NCBI GenBank assembly: GCA_012274445.1
Contig: JAAROD010000015.1
Coordinates: forward strand, 806,001-870,000
Source of the DNA: Sclerotiophoma versabilis
Lineage: Eukaryota; Ascomycota; Dothideomycetes; Pleosporales; Didymellaceae
DNA: 64,000 nucleotides
Direction of reading: 5' to 3'
Shown here piece after piece: positions 22,420 to 33,937 of the stretch. Within the stretch, counting starts at the first letter, position 1; each line of letters starts with the position of its first letter. A program made the position numbers and the translations under genes. The notes beneath the pieces are model-generated. The model was given only the letters and a program-made list of their open reading frames with translations. It did no database searches and was not told the DNA's origin.

Positions 22420-23964
22420 ATGCCTGCGATGCTCGACGATCCTACCGCGCCGCCCGTCATGCGCACCTCTGGCCTTGTTCCCTACCCAGCGCCCGGCGGC
22501 CCGTTGCCCGTGGGCATCGCGCCGAGCCAGGTGACGTTGCGCGACCGCGTCACAACCGCGACCATCATCCCCTTCACGGCCCCCAACCAGGTGCCCGTCA
22601 CGTTGCTGGCCTACCTGTGCGATCAGCTTGGCCGCGAAATAGAAAAGGGCGATACGTATCCCATGGTCGAGCCGCTGCCGCTGGACGGCTTCGGCCCGTA
22701 CTGGTTCGGCGTCTTTGGCGCCATCATGCTGTTGGGCGAGATCCAGAATGGGCGCGAGCTGCACGACATGGCCCGACGCGGCTGCGACTGGGAGCGCGAG
22801 TGCCTGGGGAGCTTCTACATCAAGCCAAACTACCCCGGCCGCTCGAGTCACGTCTGCAACGGTGGGTTCTTGGTCACCGACGCATCGCGGAATCGTGGTG
22901 TTGGTCGCTTGATGGGCGAGACCTATCTGGACTGGGCCCCCAAGCTGGGCTACACCTACTCGGTCTTCAATCTCGTCTACGAGACTAACCTTGCGTCGTG
23001 TCGGATATGGGATGCCCTAGGCTTCAAGCGTATCGGTCGTGTAAAGGGTTGCGGCAATCTCAAGTCCCACCCTGGTGAGCTCATTGATGCCATCATCTAT
23101 GGTCGTGACCTCGGTCAGGACGATGACTTTGTGTCAGAAGAGCGCTTCGACAAGATCCGCTTCTACCTGAAGAATGGAAAGTACCCCAACGGCGCTGACA
23201 GAGCCGAGAAGAGTCGTCTGCGAAGCGCCGCAACTCACTACAAGCTGACACCAGCCACGGATAACGAACCTGAAAAGCTCTGGCTCAAAGGGAAAGAAGT
23301 CATATCAGACGCACAGCGCCAGTACGAGATCGCGAGAGACGTCCACCACAAGTCGCACGGCGGGATTAACAAAACCACCGCCGCAATCGCAGAATCATAC
23401 CACTGGGTACGCATCAAAGAGACCGTCAGCCAAGTAATTCGTAATTGTCCCGAATGCAGTGAGATGAACAAAGGCTTGTCAGCAATGCGCGCAAATCAGT
23501 CTCGGTCGTCTCAGCCCATGAATGGACAGCAGCAGCAACATCAACAGTACTCACCGCCCGAAAACGACCAACATATCTCCCCACCAGCTATCACACATTT
23601 CGCCCAGCGCCAGGCCGCAAATCGTGCCGATTCGCCAAGCTATCAACTGCAACTTGAAGCTCAGCAACAACATCCACAGCACTCCACGTACCCGCAATAC
23701 CCAAATGATAGCTACGACCTGCCCCTTGATCCCGCGCTTATGCAGGGCGTGCAACATCTAGCAGATCTTCCACCAAGTCCGTTCCTTGCCGCTCAAGGCC
23801 AGAACGCTGACGCACGGCTGGGTGGTCAGGACCTGCCGGATGCACCTATTGACTCGTATGAACATACGGGTGGACCGCAGCGGCGAACACCGAGCGCAAG
23901 AGCAGAGATGAGGCGGAGGCTGGATCGGGTTGCCAGGTATGGGCGGCGGGGAGCCGGAACATGA
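22420..23964 (+). CDS. SPT10: Spt10-like GNAT acetyltransferase with integrase-type H2C2 zinc finger
   Basis: In yeast, Spt10 binds the upstream activating elements of histone genes through a zinc finger related to retroviral integrase, and it carries an acetyltransferase domain. Here one exon encodes 514 residues. Seen: a GNAT fold at about 60-200 (DASRNRGVGRLMGETYLDWAPKLGY acetyl-CoA loop; YETNLASCRIWDALGFKRIGR); then an HHCC finger at about 305-350 (ARDVHHKSHGGI ... VIRNCPECS); then a Gln-rich tail. The order matches Spt10. ATG 22420 is the first in frame, with another ATG four codons in. The finger resembles those of retroelement integrases, but the GNAT fusion argues for a host regulator rather than a transposon. 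Confidence 0.85.
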   Translation: MPAMLDDPTAPPVMRTSGLVPYPAPGGPLPVGIAPSQVTLRDRVTTATIIPFTAPNQVPVTLLAYLCDQLGREIEKGDTYPMVEPLPLDGFGPYWFGVFGAIMLLGEIQNGRELHDMARRGCDWERECLGSFYIKPNYPGRSSHVCNGGFLVTDASRNRGVGRLMGETYLDWAPKLGYTYSVFNLVYETNLASCRIWDALGFKRIGRVKGCGNLKSHPGELIDAIIYGRDLGQDDDFVSEERFDKIRFYLKNGKYPNGADRAEKSRLRSAATHYKLTPATDNEPEKLWLKGKEVISDAQRQYEIARDVHHKSHGGINKTTAAIAESYHWVRIKETVSQVIRNCPECSEMNKGLSAMRANQSRSSQPMNGQQQQHQQYSPPENDQHISPPAITHFAQRQAANRADSPSYQLQLEAQQQHPQHSTYPQYPNDSYDLPLDPALMQGVQHLADLPPSPFLAAQGQNADARLGGQDLPDAPIDSYEHTGGPQRRTPSARAEMRRRLDRVARYGRRGAGT

Positions 23965-24461
23965 AAAGCAGGAGGATTCGATTCTAACTCATGCCAGTGA
24001 CGGAACGAGAACAACCATGCGCCTTCGATACGGGGCGTTTTGGGAAGGCGTCCTATAGCTGAGGAGCGGTCGCATATCATTGTCACATCGGCCCTATCTG
24101 AGAGTCGTAACGAGGACAGACGCAGTCAGATCCAGCCCTTCTCATTAAGAGCAGCGGCCTTATTGCATAGTGCCCACGTCATACTAGAGACATGTCTGGG
24201 GTTAGCAAGCCCGCCTGGGCTGTCATAATGTCTTTTAATAGCGGCCCATCTGTCAGACTGGTAACACGCCTGTACATACTGAGCAGAAGCGTATCCGCCA
24301 TGGCTAATACAACACGATACGAACAAATGTAATCATGTGTTTCTATTAGAAGATTTCGCAGTACGTACACACATTTAGATTGTAGATCATTACAAACGCC
24401 ATCCCACAAAGCAGTTCTCACCAACAAACCCCTTGGTCAGCCCACCTCTGCCAACTTACCA
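23965..24461. other. intergenic between convergent genes
   Basis: About 500 bp that should hold both 3' UTRs. No gene or repeat is recognised. Confidence 0.45.
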
Positions 24462-25922
24462 CTAAACAACGCCACGCTCGTCCGGACCATTTTCCTCCAG
24501 TGCAGTCTTCAACTGTTTGAGATACTGCCCAAACTCGCCGAAGCTGCCACAGTCCCAAGACCGGGTAGCAGTCGAGATATCAGCAGCTACCGAGTGGAGG
24601 TTATCATACCGTTTCTTGACCGTCATGTACGTCTTGCGGATATTAGCGAGTCTCAGCCCGGTATCTGACAGGGAAGCAGACAGCGAAGAAGGAGCGGGAG
24701 AAGAGGCACTAGAGCGGGATGGAAACGAGAGAGGTGGTGACGAGAGATGCCGCGCTGCAATCTGACTCCTAAGCTCGACGGCTTCACGCTGGAGATTCCG
24801 AATCTGCTCGGCCAAGGTCTGGAGTTCTGATGCTGATTCGGCGGCTTTGCGCGTCGAGTCTTTGGCTTGCTTGGATAGACTACGCGTCAGATTGGCGACC
24901 GTGTCTTGTTCTTCTTTGTACAGGCGCTCGTATTCGTCGCGCTGCTGGATGAGATTGGTTTCTCCCTTTAGACTGCTTCGGGCTGCTTCGCTTTCCCGGC
25001 GGAGGTGATCGCATTCCCAGCTCAGGTCGCTTGATCGGCTTCTTTCCGCCTCGAGATGGTCTTCCAGGTCCGCTAGGTGCTTCTCGCTAGTGATGCTCTG
25101 TCGACGTTGTAGCTCTATGGCCTCGCGCTCGGCTTCCTCCTTGATCTGCTTCGCTTGTATTTCAGAGGCGTTTAGCTGTTGTCGAAGTTCTGCCAGGTCT
25201 TTCTCATGCGCAGCCTTCACGCGCACAAGCTCGTCCTTGAGGATGTCACTATGAGTCAGTGTTGGTGTTGGTGTTGGTGTCGGAATTGCTTTTAGATCAT
25301 CTTCACTGCTTAAAGAATCGATCTTCAGCACCTGGCGCGGTGGTGTTAGGCTGTCTGTTCTGCTCTCTTGCCGTGGCTGATCAAAACCTGCATCGTCATC
25401 TGATATGACGAATGCATCAGCGACGCTTGCCCCTCTGCCTTTCACTCTCTTCCCACTGCTTGACTTCGGTATGGTCTTCCGAATTTTCGACGCATGTTCG
25501 GCCTTCTTGGGGATGGGTAGACTGCGCTTCTTTATTACGGTGATTCCCGATCTCCCCTTGGGTTGTGCTCTAGTTGGAGTCTTTTTCGCTGGCCTTCCTC
25601 TTGGTTTACCCACTGCCGTATCAGCGCGTCTCAGGTACGATACCAATGAGCTGCCTCTGACAGACATGGTGTCTTCTTCTGTAGTTTCGATCGATTGGAT
25701 GACTCGGTTCCTGCTTCCATAGGTTTGACGCCCTAACAAACCTTCATCTCTAGCAACACTCGTCCTTCTTGGTGGTAATCTTCTGAGACTCTGATACACC
25801 CTCTCACGATTGAATAGAAGGTTGTTGAACAGATCGTGGCTCCCAAGATGCTGCAAGAAAGATGGGCTCCCAGATCGCTCTGAAGGCGTGAAGGGTCCCG
25901 GGATAGCAAAAGACTGTGGCAT
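24462..25922 (-). CDS. AT-hook coiled-coil protein, function unknown
   Basis: I do not recognise the family. The frame gives 486 residues from ATG 25922; a TTG 13 codons upstream extends the frame but is unlikely to start translation. Visible parts: a basic N-terminal third with an AT-hook-like GKPRGRPAKKTP (minor-groove DNA binding); a FVISDDDAG segment resembling a SUMO-interaction motif; a Pro-Thr repeat (PTPTPTPTLT) encoded by a short repeat near 25260; then a long heptad-rich coiled coil (about 230-400); a Ser-rich linker; and a C-terminal block (IRKTYMTVKKRYDNLHSVA ... WDCGSFGEFGQYLKQLK) that looks folded. This points to a nuclear, chromatin- or chromosome-associated structural protein; that is inference. 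Confidence 0.7.
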   Translation of the reverse strand: MPQSFAIPGPFTPSERSGSPSFLQHLGSHDLFNNLLFNRERVYQSLRRLPPRRTSVARDEGLLGRQTYGSRNRVIQSIETTEEDTMSVRGSSLVSYLRRADTAVGKPRGRPAKKTPTRAQPKGRSGITVIKKRSLPIPKKAEHASKIRKTIPKSSSGKRVKGRGASVADAFVISDDDAGFDQPRQESRTDSLTPPRQVLKIDSLSSEDDLKAIPTPTPTPTLTHSDILKDELVRVKAAHEKDLAELRQQLNASEIQAKQIKEEAEREAIELQRRQSITSEKHLADLEDHLEAERSRSSDLSWECDHLRRESEAARSSLKGETNLIQQRDEYERLYKEEQDTVANLTRSLSKQAKDSTRKAAESASELQTLAEQIRNLQREAVELRSQIAARHLSSPPLSFPSRSSASSPAPSSLSASLSDTGLRLANIRKTYMTVKKRYDNLHSVAADISTATRSWDCGSFGEFGQYLKQLKTALEENGPDERGVV

Positions 25923-26855
25923 GAAAATGGGCGTGTCGAGATGAAAGACAATTATCCGCAACCTTAGACTATGTTTGTAACCTCACAGATGCAGGTGAGT
26001 GTCTGAACGTAACTTCTGGAGGTATGCTACGATGACGTTAAGTCTAGCTGTAAACCATTTGATGGCTGGGTATCGGATAGTGAACTGTCGCCTGGTGCAA
26101 CAGCTGGATCTTGTGGCAGGAAGTGGTGATTGACCCGTCAGAAAACAGAAGGCGAAAGCAAGCACCACCAACGAACAGTGCAGTCACGAGTCTTGTTGAA
26201 CTGACTTCGACACGAAAACGGAGGTCGTAGTTGTCAAGATGTCAGGTGCAAGTGAGTCGACGTCGACACCACGAAACCGACTGGAGAGAAGGTATCCAAG
26301 GGGCAGACGAGATATCTTGCGGTAGTCTAAGGCCCTATCCGGTCGGCGAGTGAGGCTGAGAAATGCGCAGGGTAGCGATTGCGTAGCGAGAGTGTAAAGG
26401 AGGAGCGTCATGCGATCGGGGCAGTGGTGTCTTTATGGCGTGTTGGAAGGCCGCAGCGGTCAAGTGAAGGTAACGCGGCCAGAATATGGTGGCTGCGGCA
26501 GATTTCATCCCCTGGGCTTCTATGAACGTCTCGAAATGGTAGCTAGTGGCTTTCTTTCAACTAGAGCCAGTCCTTGCTGGCACTAATACCCACTGAATCT
26601 GTTGATGAACAAGTACGTACTCATACGGCATATAATGGTTGTGGTTGCTTCTCAGCAGTCGTCAATGGTTGAGAAGCCGCCATCAGGCGCCGACTAAGTA
26701 TCGATAGTCCATTACCAATGCTACCATAACGCCTCAACAGACCACTTGTATTCTAACACCGTACCGTGGACGTAGCCATATGCTGCTAATACATGATATC
26801 GTGAAAAGAAAGATTTCGTCGCTCGCCATACGATACACCGTAAAAATTGTACCAA
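25923..26855. other. intergenic between two minus-strand coiled-coil genes
   Basis: About 930 bp upstream of the AT-hook protein gene and downstream of the ApsB-like gene. Minus-strand open frames at 25983-26171 and 26184-26411 have no recognisable family and may be 5' UTR or upstream ORFs. Confidence 0.4.
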
Positions 26856-29800
26856 CTAGTACATGTCCTCATCTCTCTCCTGCTGCCTATCCAGAGTAGT
26901 TTGTCTACTCAATACACTATTCCTCTCACTTCTGTCTCTGCTACGCGCAGGCCCATCGACACTCATACTCCTCTGCATACTTGGACCCTCTGCTGCAAGT
27001 CGTTCGCGCTCCCTTTCAAGCATTGCTCTCAGATCTGCGTTTTCTTCTACCTTTTGTTCCAACCTCTTGCGCGCTCCACTGCGATCGAGAAGTCTGGCCT
27101 CGCGTTCGGCCTTGAGTCGGCGCTCCAGCTCCTTGAGTCGGTGAATCCACTTCTGCTCACTAGGCTGTAGCGGTCCTGCCTCAGGGTACGGGTGTCCTGG
27201 TGACCGACTCCCACCTTGAGTTTGCTGCTGCTGTTGAAGATGTTCCACAACTGAGGTCGAATGCGCGCGGAGTAAGGTGTGAGCCATGCTTGCACGCTTG
27301 GACGAGGTGGGCGAGCCGGTGCGAGCCGGATTTTTGCTGACTACTATGTCGTTGCCGGTCTGTGTTGTAGAGGTGATAGCTCGTAGTGTCTGTACCTCTG
27401 TTCGGAGGTTCTTGTTCTCGTTTCGTAGCTTGGTAAGTTCAGCGGAGTTCAATTCGACCATCCCACCACGAACTGTACTTGGCCTCCCGATAGACTGTCT
27501 TTGTGCCAAGACCGCTTTCTCGAGCTGCTCAAGACGCTTGACGCGGCCGTCCAGTGTATGTTCTAGGGTTTGGTAGTCACGAACGAGGTCCTTTTCTGTG
27601 TTGCGTATTCTTTGTCTGAATCCGCCGATAATACCTTCAACGGTCTTGACTGCAAGTATCATGTTGTTGTTAAAGCCCTTGATGTTTCTGGAGATCAGCT
27701 CCATGGACGTTAATTCTCCATTGACAAGGGCATGGCTTCGACACCATTCCGCACCGCATAGCGTCGATAGTCGGTTCCAGAGAGCATAGAGCAAGTTGTT
27801 GCGCTCGAGCAACTGCTCCTTGTATTGCTTCTCAAGGTTGTGCAGCTTCTGACGGTCTTGACTGCGGAGAGACTCAAGTTCGAGAACCCTCGTCTCATGC
27901 TGCTGTATTGTCCTGGTAACTGATTGATGGCCACGTTTGGCGTTCTCAAATGTCGCCGCTTCTTGTCGCCGCAGTTGACGTTCACGCTCGAGGGCTTCTG
28001 TGCTTTGGCGAACTTGCAATCCTGTACTCTCAAGAAGAGTGTCGCGGTTACGAAGCAGCTGTTCCTTCTCAGTAAGGTCGTTCTTCGTAAAGTTCAGTTC
28101 CTGGATGGTGGCGTCGAGATCTCGTTGCAACCTTGTAATGTCCTGGAGCATGTGAGTCAGTGCACGTCTGGTGGGAGTCGGGAGAGACAACATACCTTGA
28201 GCAGACCAGGCTTGGTGCCGTTGCTGTTGCCAAGGGCATCACGAAGACTCGCCTCGAATTCATCATACTGCCGTCTCCAGTTGTTCGCCTCCACCTCCTT
28301 ACTCGACAGATCCTTTCGCAGCCTCCTACTTTCTTCCTTGAGTTTGGCCAGTTGTGCATTAAGATCAGCCATGATCTTCTCGACCTCCTGTTTCCCATGG
28401 CTTTCCAGAGCGTCTCGTTGCTGTCGCTCTTCTGCAAAACGCTCCTCAAGGTCTCGTAGCCGCTCCTTCTCATGCTGGATGTTGATCTGCGCATTCTCGA
28501 GATCGGACTCTAAATCGCCAATCCTAATCTTGTCGCCCTCCTGTTCTTCTCGCAGAAAGTCGACCTCGCCTTGGCAACTTTCGAGTTGAATGTCTAGCTT
28601 CTCGTTCTTCGACCTCTCATCACTGAGCATCTTGTCTTGTCTGCCCAGCTCCTCGTTCGCGTCTCGCAACTCAGACTCGAGATTCTCGATCTTGCGCATG
28701 CTTGCGTTCTGGTCATCTTCGAGTTGGACGAGGCTCTCGCTGACGTTCTTCATCTCCTGTTGCAAGGCACTGAAGTCCTCGATGGAGTGCTCAAGATCAG
28801 TTGCGATCCGGTCGCGGTCTTGCTGCATCTGCTCAAGCTCAGTCTCGAGCCTCTGGACTGTGTCAAGCGCTTCCGCCCTAAGTTCTTCGCATTCCTGCTC
28901 TTTGTCTTGCAGTAACTCTAATGCTTCGTTACGCTCCGCGGCAAGTGCCTGTATATCTTCAGACTGCGCTTCGAGCTCAGTCTCATACTCTTTGACCTTG
29001 TTCTCTGCAGTTTCAAGCATGTCGAGATGTCCAACAAGCTGATCGTCAAGTTCTTTATTTAGGAGCTTGAGCTGAGATAGTTCATCCCGTGCCGACGCCA
29101 GCTTGCTCTCGAGATCTTCGCGTTCAGAGTCGCTCATCTGAGTTATCCGTGTGCCGCCACTAGCGCGCGATACAGATCTCATATGATTGCGTGAGATGGA
29201 CCGTTCCAGGATGCTATCCCCGGCGACGGAACCAACGTCTCCTCTTCGGAGTGTGAGCCTAAGACCTTCGTTCTCTTCGCGCAAACGCGTATTCTCTCGG
29301 TTCCGCGATGTAAGCATGGAAGTTTGAGCATGGAGGTCTCGCTGCAGCCGCTCATTATTCATTTGGAGCTGATCGACCAATGTACTGCTGCCACCAGACG
29401 AAGGACGGGGCTGGTCAGAACCTGCGTCCGACCGATCGGCAAACGATTGATGGACAAGACGTGAGCTGTTGTGAAACCTGCTGTTGTGGTGGTTGCTGTG
29501 CTGCAGGATCTGACGGTTTTGCTCTCTGGTTCTCTGTAATTCTTCACGGAGCCTGTCACGTTCGGACTCTGCGTGCGCGCAGCGAGCTTCGACTTCTTCA
29601 CGACGTACTCGTTCCTCGTGGAGGTCCTCTTTCCAGATGTTGACCGCCTCATCGAAGCCAGATTCACCAGATGGACTCTTTTCCCGCATTGTCTTGATGT
29701 AATCCGCCATACGCCGGTTGTCTGCCTCTTTCTGCAGCGCTTCTTGTTGCCACTGCTCTGTCGTTGTTTCTGCAGACTCCAGACGCTCTCGCAAAAAGTG

Positions 29801-31513
29801 GATCTCCTCTTCCAATTCAGCTTGTCGTGATGAGTGCTCGCTTTTCTCGTCTTCTGATCCACTACCACTGTCTTTCGTCGCAGACTGCCCCTCTTCTTGA
29901 GACTTGAGTCTACGTTCCAGTTCTCGGACCTTTTTGCGTAACGTTTGCGATTCCTTCTTCTCGGTCGCGAGATCTGTTTGGAGTTGAACATTCTTAGAAA
30001 TCATCTCTTTGACTCCCTCATCAGACCGGTTCTGCAGCGCTTGATCAAGAAAATGGATCTTCAACTTGAGATCGAAGTTTTCCTTGCTCAGCTTGTCGAT
30101 CTTGCTGTTCTGTTCCTTCAGGGTCAAATTGTGCTTGCTTCTTGTGAAGGGAGTCGCCGAGTGTCGCTTGTCGGGTGAGCGTGAGTGCTTTGCCCTGAAC
30201 TCACGCGCAACCGTATCAGGGACGTGGATGTCCTGGACGTGCCTAGCGACCACAGTGTCAGTCAGGTTCGTGGAGGCACCTGCACCCGATGTTCTTGGCG
30301 TCTCTGGTGGTGTAGTAGTACTGGCCACTTCTTCATCCAATCGCTCTAGACCGCCCTCAGGTTGCAGCAGGCCAGACAGTGAGTTTGCGCTAAGGCTCCT
30401 GTGTTTATCCCAAGGATTCGAGTCGCTGTACCCTGACACGGAAGAAGCAATGCTGCCTAGGCTAGGCAGCCTCGACAAGCCCATGCTACTTCTGTGAGGC
30501 AAGGTCGCACGGGGCACTGCGCCGCCGGTTTGTAAAGCGTAATCCGCGCCCAGGCTCGCTGTACTTGCGCCATCGCCAGATGCGTCGGAGCGGTTTGTGA
30601 AGGAAGATACGGATGAGCGTTGGCTAGATTGACGATTCTGTAAGAAACTTGGCCGCTTGCCGGCGCGTGGAGAGGTCGTGGTGATGACAGGCGGCGGAGG
30701 CATGGCTATGCTGTCCAAGCTGAGGTCAGATGCACTGTTGTGCGAGGCAGTCTCTTCGAACTTGGTGAAATCTGGAGCCTTTACAGTCGATGCACTCGAC
30801 ACTGGCCGTTGAGAGGGGTCCAACTCCTTCTGCTCTGTTTCTGCTGCAGCTTGAGGCTCGCTCTTGTCCCCATGCCCCTTGGACCTCCGCTGGGCAGCCT
30901 CTGCTGAGGGCGACGAAGGCGCTACTTCGGAGATGGAGTTCCCGTGGTCCATCGAATCGTCTGTAGTATCAACGTCCAACCGCCGGGCTGCAGGAGTCTT
31001 ATAGGCGCCTGCCGGTGTTGGAGGCCCCTCTGATAACATTGAAGACTCCGTATTTTGGGTATCGTCTTCACCTCCTTCTGCGTTCGGCGCATCCCGAGAG
31101 TCTTCTGTAGCTTGCATCACAGGTCGCGCCGTCCCTGGTGAGCCTCCAAACAGATAGGTATCATCGGCGCCGATGCGCGTTTGTGAAGCGCCGGGGTGCG
31201 CAGAGAGATCAGGTATGAAGCTTGACTCGATATCCATCAGCTGGCGCTTCATCTTGTGATCCATGAATTCGCTGCCATCGCTCGGTACGTTGTCCTCGTT
31301 GAAGTCCTGGCGCAGGAAGCTGTCGTCCTCGGGTTCGGGCAGTGGTGGCAGGTCAGCGTCGGCGACGTCGAATGCTTGCACGTCCTCGAGGTCTGATATG
31401 CTGCGCTCCATGGGGCTGTGCGTGGTTCTAGCCGGTGTGGCTGCCGTCGGCGTGGGCTCGCCGTTGTTTGTTTGGGGCGCCTCAACGGAGGCAGGAGCGG
31501 TGGAGGAGGCCAT
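26856..31513 (-). CDS. apsB: microtubule-organising centre protein, ApsB/Mto1-like (centrosomin CM1)
   Basis: It recruits gamma-tubulin complexes to spindle pole bodies or septal organising centres and so controls nuclear positioning. Two exons (31513-28196 and 28142-26856) flank a 53 nt intron and encode about 1534 residues. Seen: an acidic disordered N-terminus; the CM1 motif at about 461-494 (LKEQNSKIDKLSKENFDLKLKI), which binds the gamma-tubulin complex; very long coiled coils over most of the protein; and a C-terminal block at about 1433-1468 (KWIHRLKELERRLKAERE) resembling the Mto2-binding segment of Mto1/ApsB. That block favours ApsB over the other CM1 protein, PcpA/Pcp1. The start is ATG 31513; a GTG six codons earlier is in frame only. 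It is longer than the Aspergillus and fission yeast proteins (around 1050-1120 residues). Confidence 0.85.
28143..28195 (-). other. intron of the ApsB-like gene
   Basis: This is a 53 nt GTATGT...CCAG intron containing CTGAC. Splicing joins GLLK to DITRLQ in phase 0, so the coiled coil continues. Confidence 0.85.
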
Positions 31514-32291
31514 TCGTGCAGATGCGCGCACGGCGTGTGGAGATGGCGCGTAGATATACGGTGCCGCGCAACGTGCTCATCGGCATAACTCGACCACGAG
31601 GAGGTCAGTGAAGTGAAGGCACTCCAAATGCACCGTGAACTTTCCCCTTGCGCGGCCGGTACGCGAACATCATTCGCGTGTTTATGAGGTCAGTGCGCAG
31701 ACTCGCGCCATCTCCAACGTTGTTCGGAGGAGAGCAACAGCTCCCGGAGCGGCCTTGCATCCCATTGGTAGGGCTTATGGTGCTCTCAGCCAACCTTCAT
31801 TCTCCACTTATAATGTTGCATTGACAATCTGTGATTTCTTTCATTTCATGTGCCTTTGCACGCAGGGACATTGCTGTCAGGGTACCCTCAAGGTGGACCC
31901 ATGTACTGGTCCTTCTCCACTGCCCTGCATCGAGACAAACACCAAAAGGTGATCATGATGGCTTTAAGCCCCCGGTACCGTCCAAGTACGCTAAGACACC
32001 CTGCCGAACTTTATTCTGGTCGTGAAACCTCAAACAAGCCACCCTCTCTCCAAAAGCAAACACATGAGCTTTAGGCTGACTGCTTGTTCATTGGTATCTT
32101 GCGTGCTTCGACTGGAGGCCATCACTGGCGCGGCGAGACGCTCATCCCAGCCCACCATGCTGCCAATGCCTCTTTAGACTCATATACACAGGATGCTTCG
32201 TGTTGCTGGTGCTGATGCTTCGCGCAATGTGCAAAGCAAATCCGTCCTTTGTCCATGAACGCCTTTTCGACCTCGTCTGATCAATGCCAAA
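31514..32291. other. intergenic, upstream of the ApsB-like gene
   Basis: About 780 bp holding the ApsB-like promoter and the 3' end of RPA34. No gene recognised. Confidence 0.45.
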
Positions 32292-33574
32292 TCAGGCTTT
32301 CGCCTTCTTTTCTTTCTTCGTCTTTTTCTCCTCCCTCTTCTTCATCTCCTCTGGTGTTCGGTGTTTCTTGATCTTCTTTGAAGGCGCCTCCTCGCCATTG
32401 GCCTCGGTGTGCTTCCTCTTCCCTGCTTTCGAAGGTAGGTTCAACCCTTTCGGCGCTGCCAACCCAGCACGCTCATGAGGAACGTCATCTTCCTCGCTGT
32501 CAGTATCTCCCAAGACTCCTCCACTGTCACCACCAACAAATCCGAGCGGTAAGTAGCGCATCTTCAAACCCTTCACCTGCGGCCGTGGTGCGCGAATGGT
32601 AGATCGTGTGATGGATGCAGCGGCTTCCGACCCGGTGTTAGGGTCTGCTTGTTTCGAGCTCAGCTTCGGTAGTCGTGCGAGCTCTTGTAGATGCAGGGTT
32701 TGCGAGATCTTGGCAGGTACTGCTATCGGATTAGGAATGATAACGCCACACTGTACGTGACAAACATACCTGCGCTGTAACCGTTCTTCTGAGACAGCAG
32801 GACTTCTCTTGGACCATCTTCGCTCTTCTCTGTTGTCGAGAAACCGTAGTCGGCACCCTTCTGGTGGAGAATGGACTCTCCCTTCATAGCCTTGTCCATC
32901 GAAATACTCTCCAGTTCCTTCAGCGAGACTCCTGCAGGCGCGGTGATGTGCCACACTTGCTTTCCTTTCAAGTTGTCGAAGATCTTTGCAGCTTTCGAAG
33001 ACGTTCGATCCTTCTCGGACACCAGGACATAGCCCTTGGGTGGTGCATATGGCTTCGCAGCTCGCAGCTCCACCTCATGCGGCTTCGATGGGACAGACTG
33101 TGTGGGCTTTGGTGTGGGCTTTGCAGCTTCATCCTCATTCGAGCTATCCGATTCGCTGCTACTATCGCTCTCATCAGACGCGTCCTTCATCCCCACCTCT
33201 CCAGGTAATTTTGTTTGGATATCCCTTGCTGGCGCATCGTCGTCATCCGAGATCTCCGAACTAGACAATTCTTCAACCTGCTCAGGTGTTGCGATGGTCT
33301 TGGGGGCAGGCTTCTTGGGTGCGGGCTTGGGTATCGGCGTGACCTTTGGCGTCGACTTGTCTTTTGTACTCGACTTCGCTGTGCCGTTTGGTTTGTGGAC
33401 GCCAATCGTTGCCTTTGGCTTCTCCGTCTTCTTCGCTTTGGGTGCGTTTTCGGTCGACGAGTCGTCGTCACTACCGACTAATTCCTGGCTCAATGATGTT
33501 TTTGGGGGCGCAGCTTTCGATTTGTTCTTGGGCTTGGAGCCCGGCAGCGGTACGGGTGTCCTCTTTGCGGACAT
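32292..33574 (-). CDS. RPA34: RNA polymerase I subunit RPA34 (RPA34.5) homologue
   Basis: A Pol I-specific subunit that dimerises with RPA49 and supports initiation and elongation on rDNA in the nucleolus. Two exons (33574-32770 and 32722-32292) flank a 47 nt intron and encode 411 residues. Seen: a Lys/Pro/Ser-rich acidic N-terminal half with DDDD and SDSSSESDSS tracts; a compact core at about 170-300 starting at YAPPKGYVLV and containing IFDNLKGKQVWHITAPAGVSL, the RPA34 fold; and a very basic Lys/Glu tail (KKIKKHRTPEEMKKREEKK). The acidic N-terminal extension makes it longer than yeast RPA34 (233 aa). It is divergent from GRC3, another rRNA factor. Confidence 0.85.
32723..32769 (-). other. 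intron of RPA34
   Basis: This is a 47 nt GTATGT...ATAG intron within the core domain. Splicing gives NGYSA|AVPAKISQTLHL. Confidence 0.8.
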
Positions 33575-33937
33575 TGTGTTGTGCGCGACTTTCTCAAAGT
33601 TGCGATTGGAAAGTTGGAGCTGTCTCCAACATAACTTTTCTGCCGGAGCGGTGAAGCAGCGGGCATGGCGCTATTGCCTTTTGGGACGCGCTAAGAAAAG
33701 GTAGTGAACTTGAAGACGACTTAATCAACACTCTGCAGGTGACGAACAATTTGAACTCCACCAAAAGCTCGGAGATCTCATCAAAAGTCTAGGCTTGACG
33801 AACTTGGGCAGGTGTTGATCTCAGAATTGTCTAAGCACCGCATTCTTGAACGCCCGGAAAACATAACATCGAGTCTCGAACTTGTGGAAAGCCAAGCACC
33901 CAAAAGCTGTACGCTGCTTTGTCTCTTATATTTCGCC
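33575..33937. promoter_or_regulatory. divergent promoter region, RPA34 / GRC3
   Basis: About 360 bp between two rRNA-synthesis/processing genes. It contains ATCTCATC at 33775-33782, whose reverse complement GATGAGAT matches the core of the yeast PAC element (GCGATGAG). In yeast PAC marks ribosome-biogenesis promoters; function here is inferred. Confidence 0.5.

Noticed and set aside
23300..23470. Integrase-like HHCC finger taken as a retrotransposon fragment
   Set aside because: It is in frame with a GNAT domain in one intact gene, which matches the known Spt10 layout.
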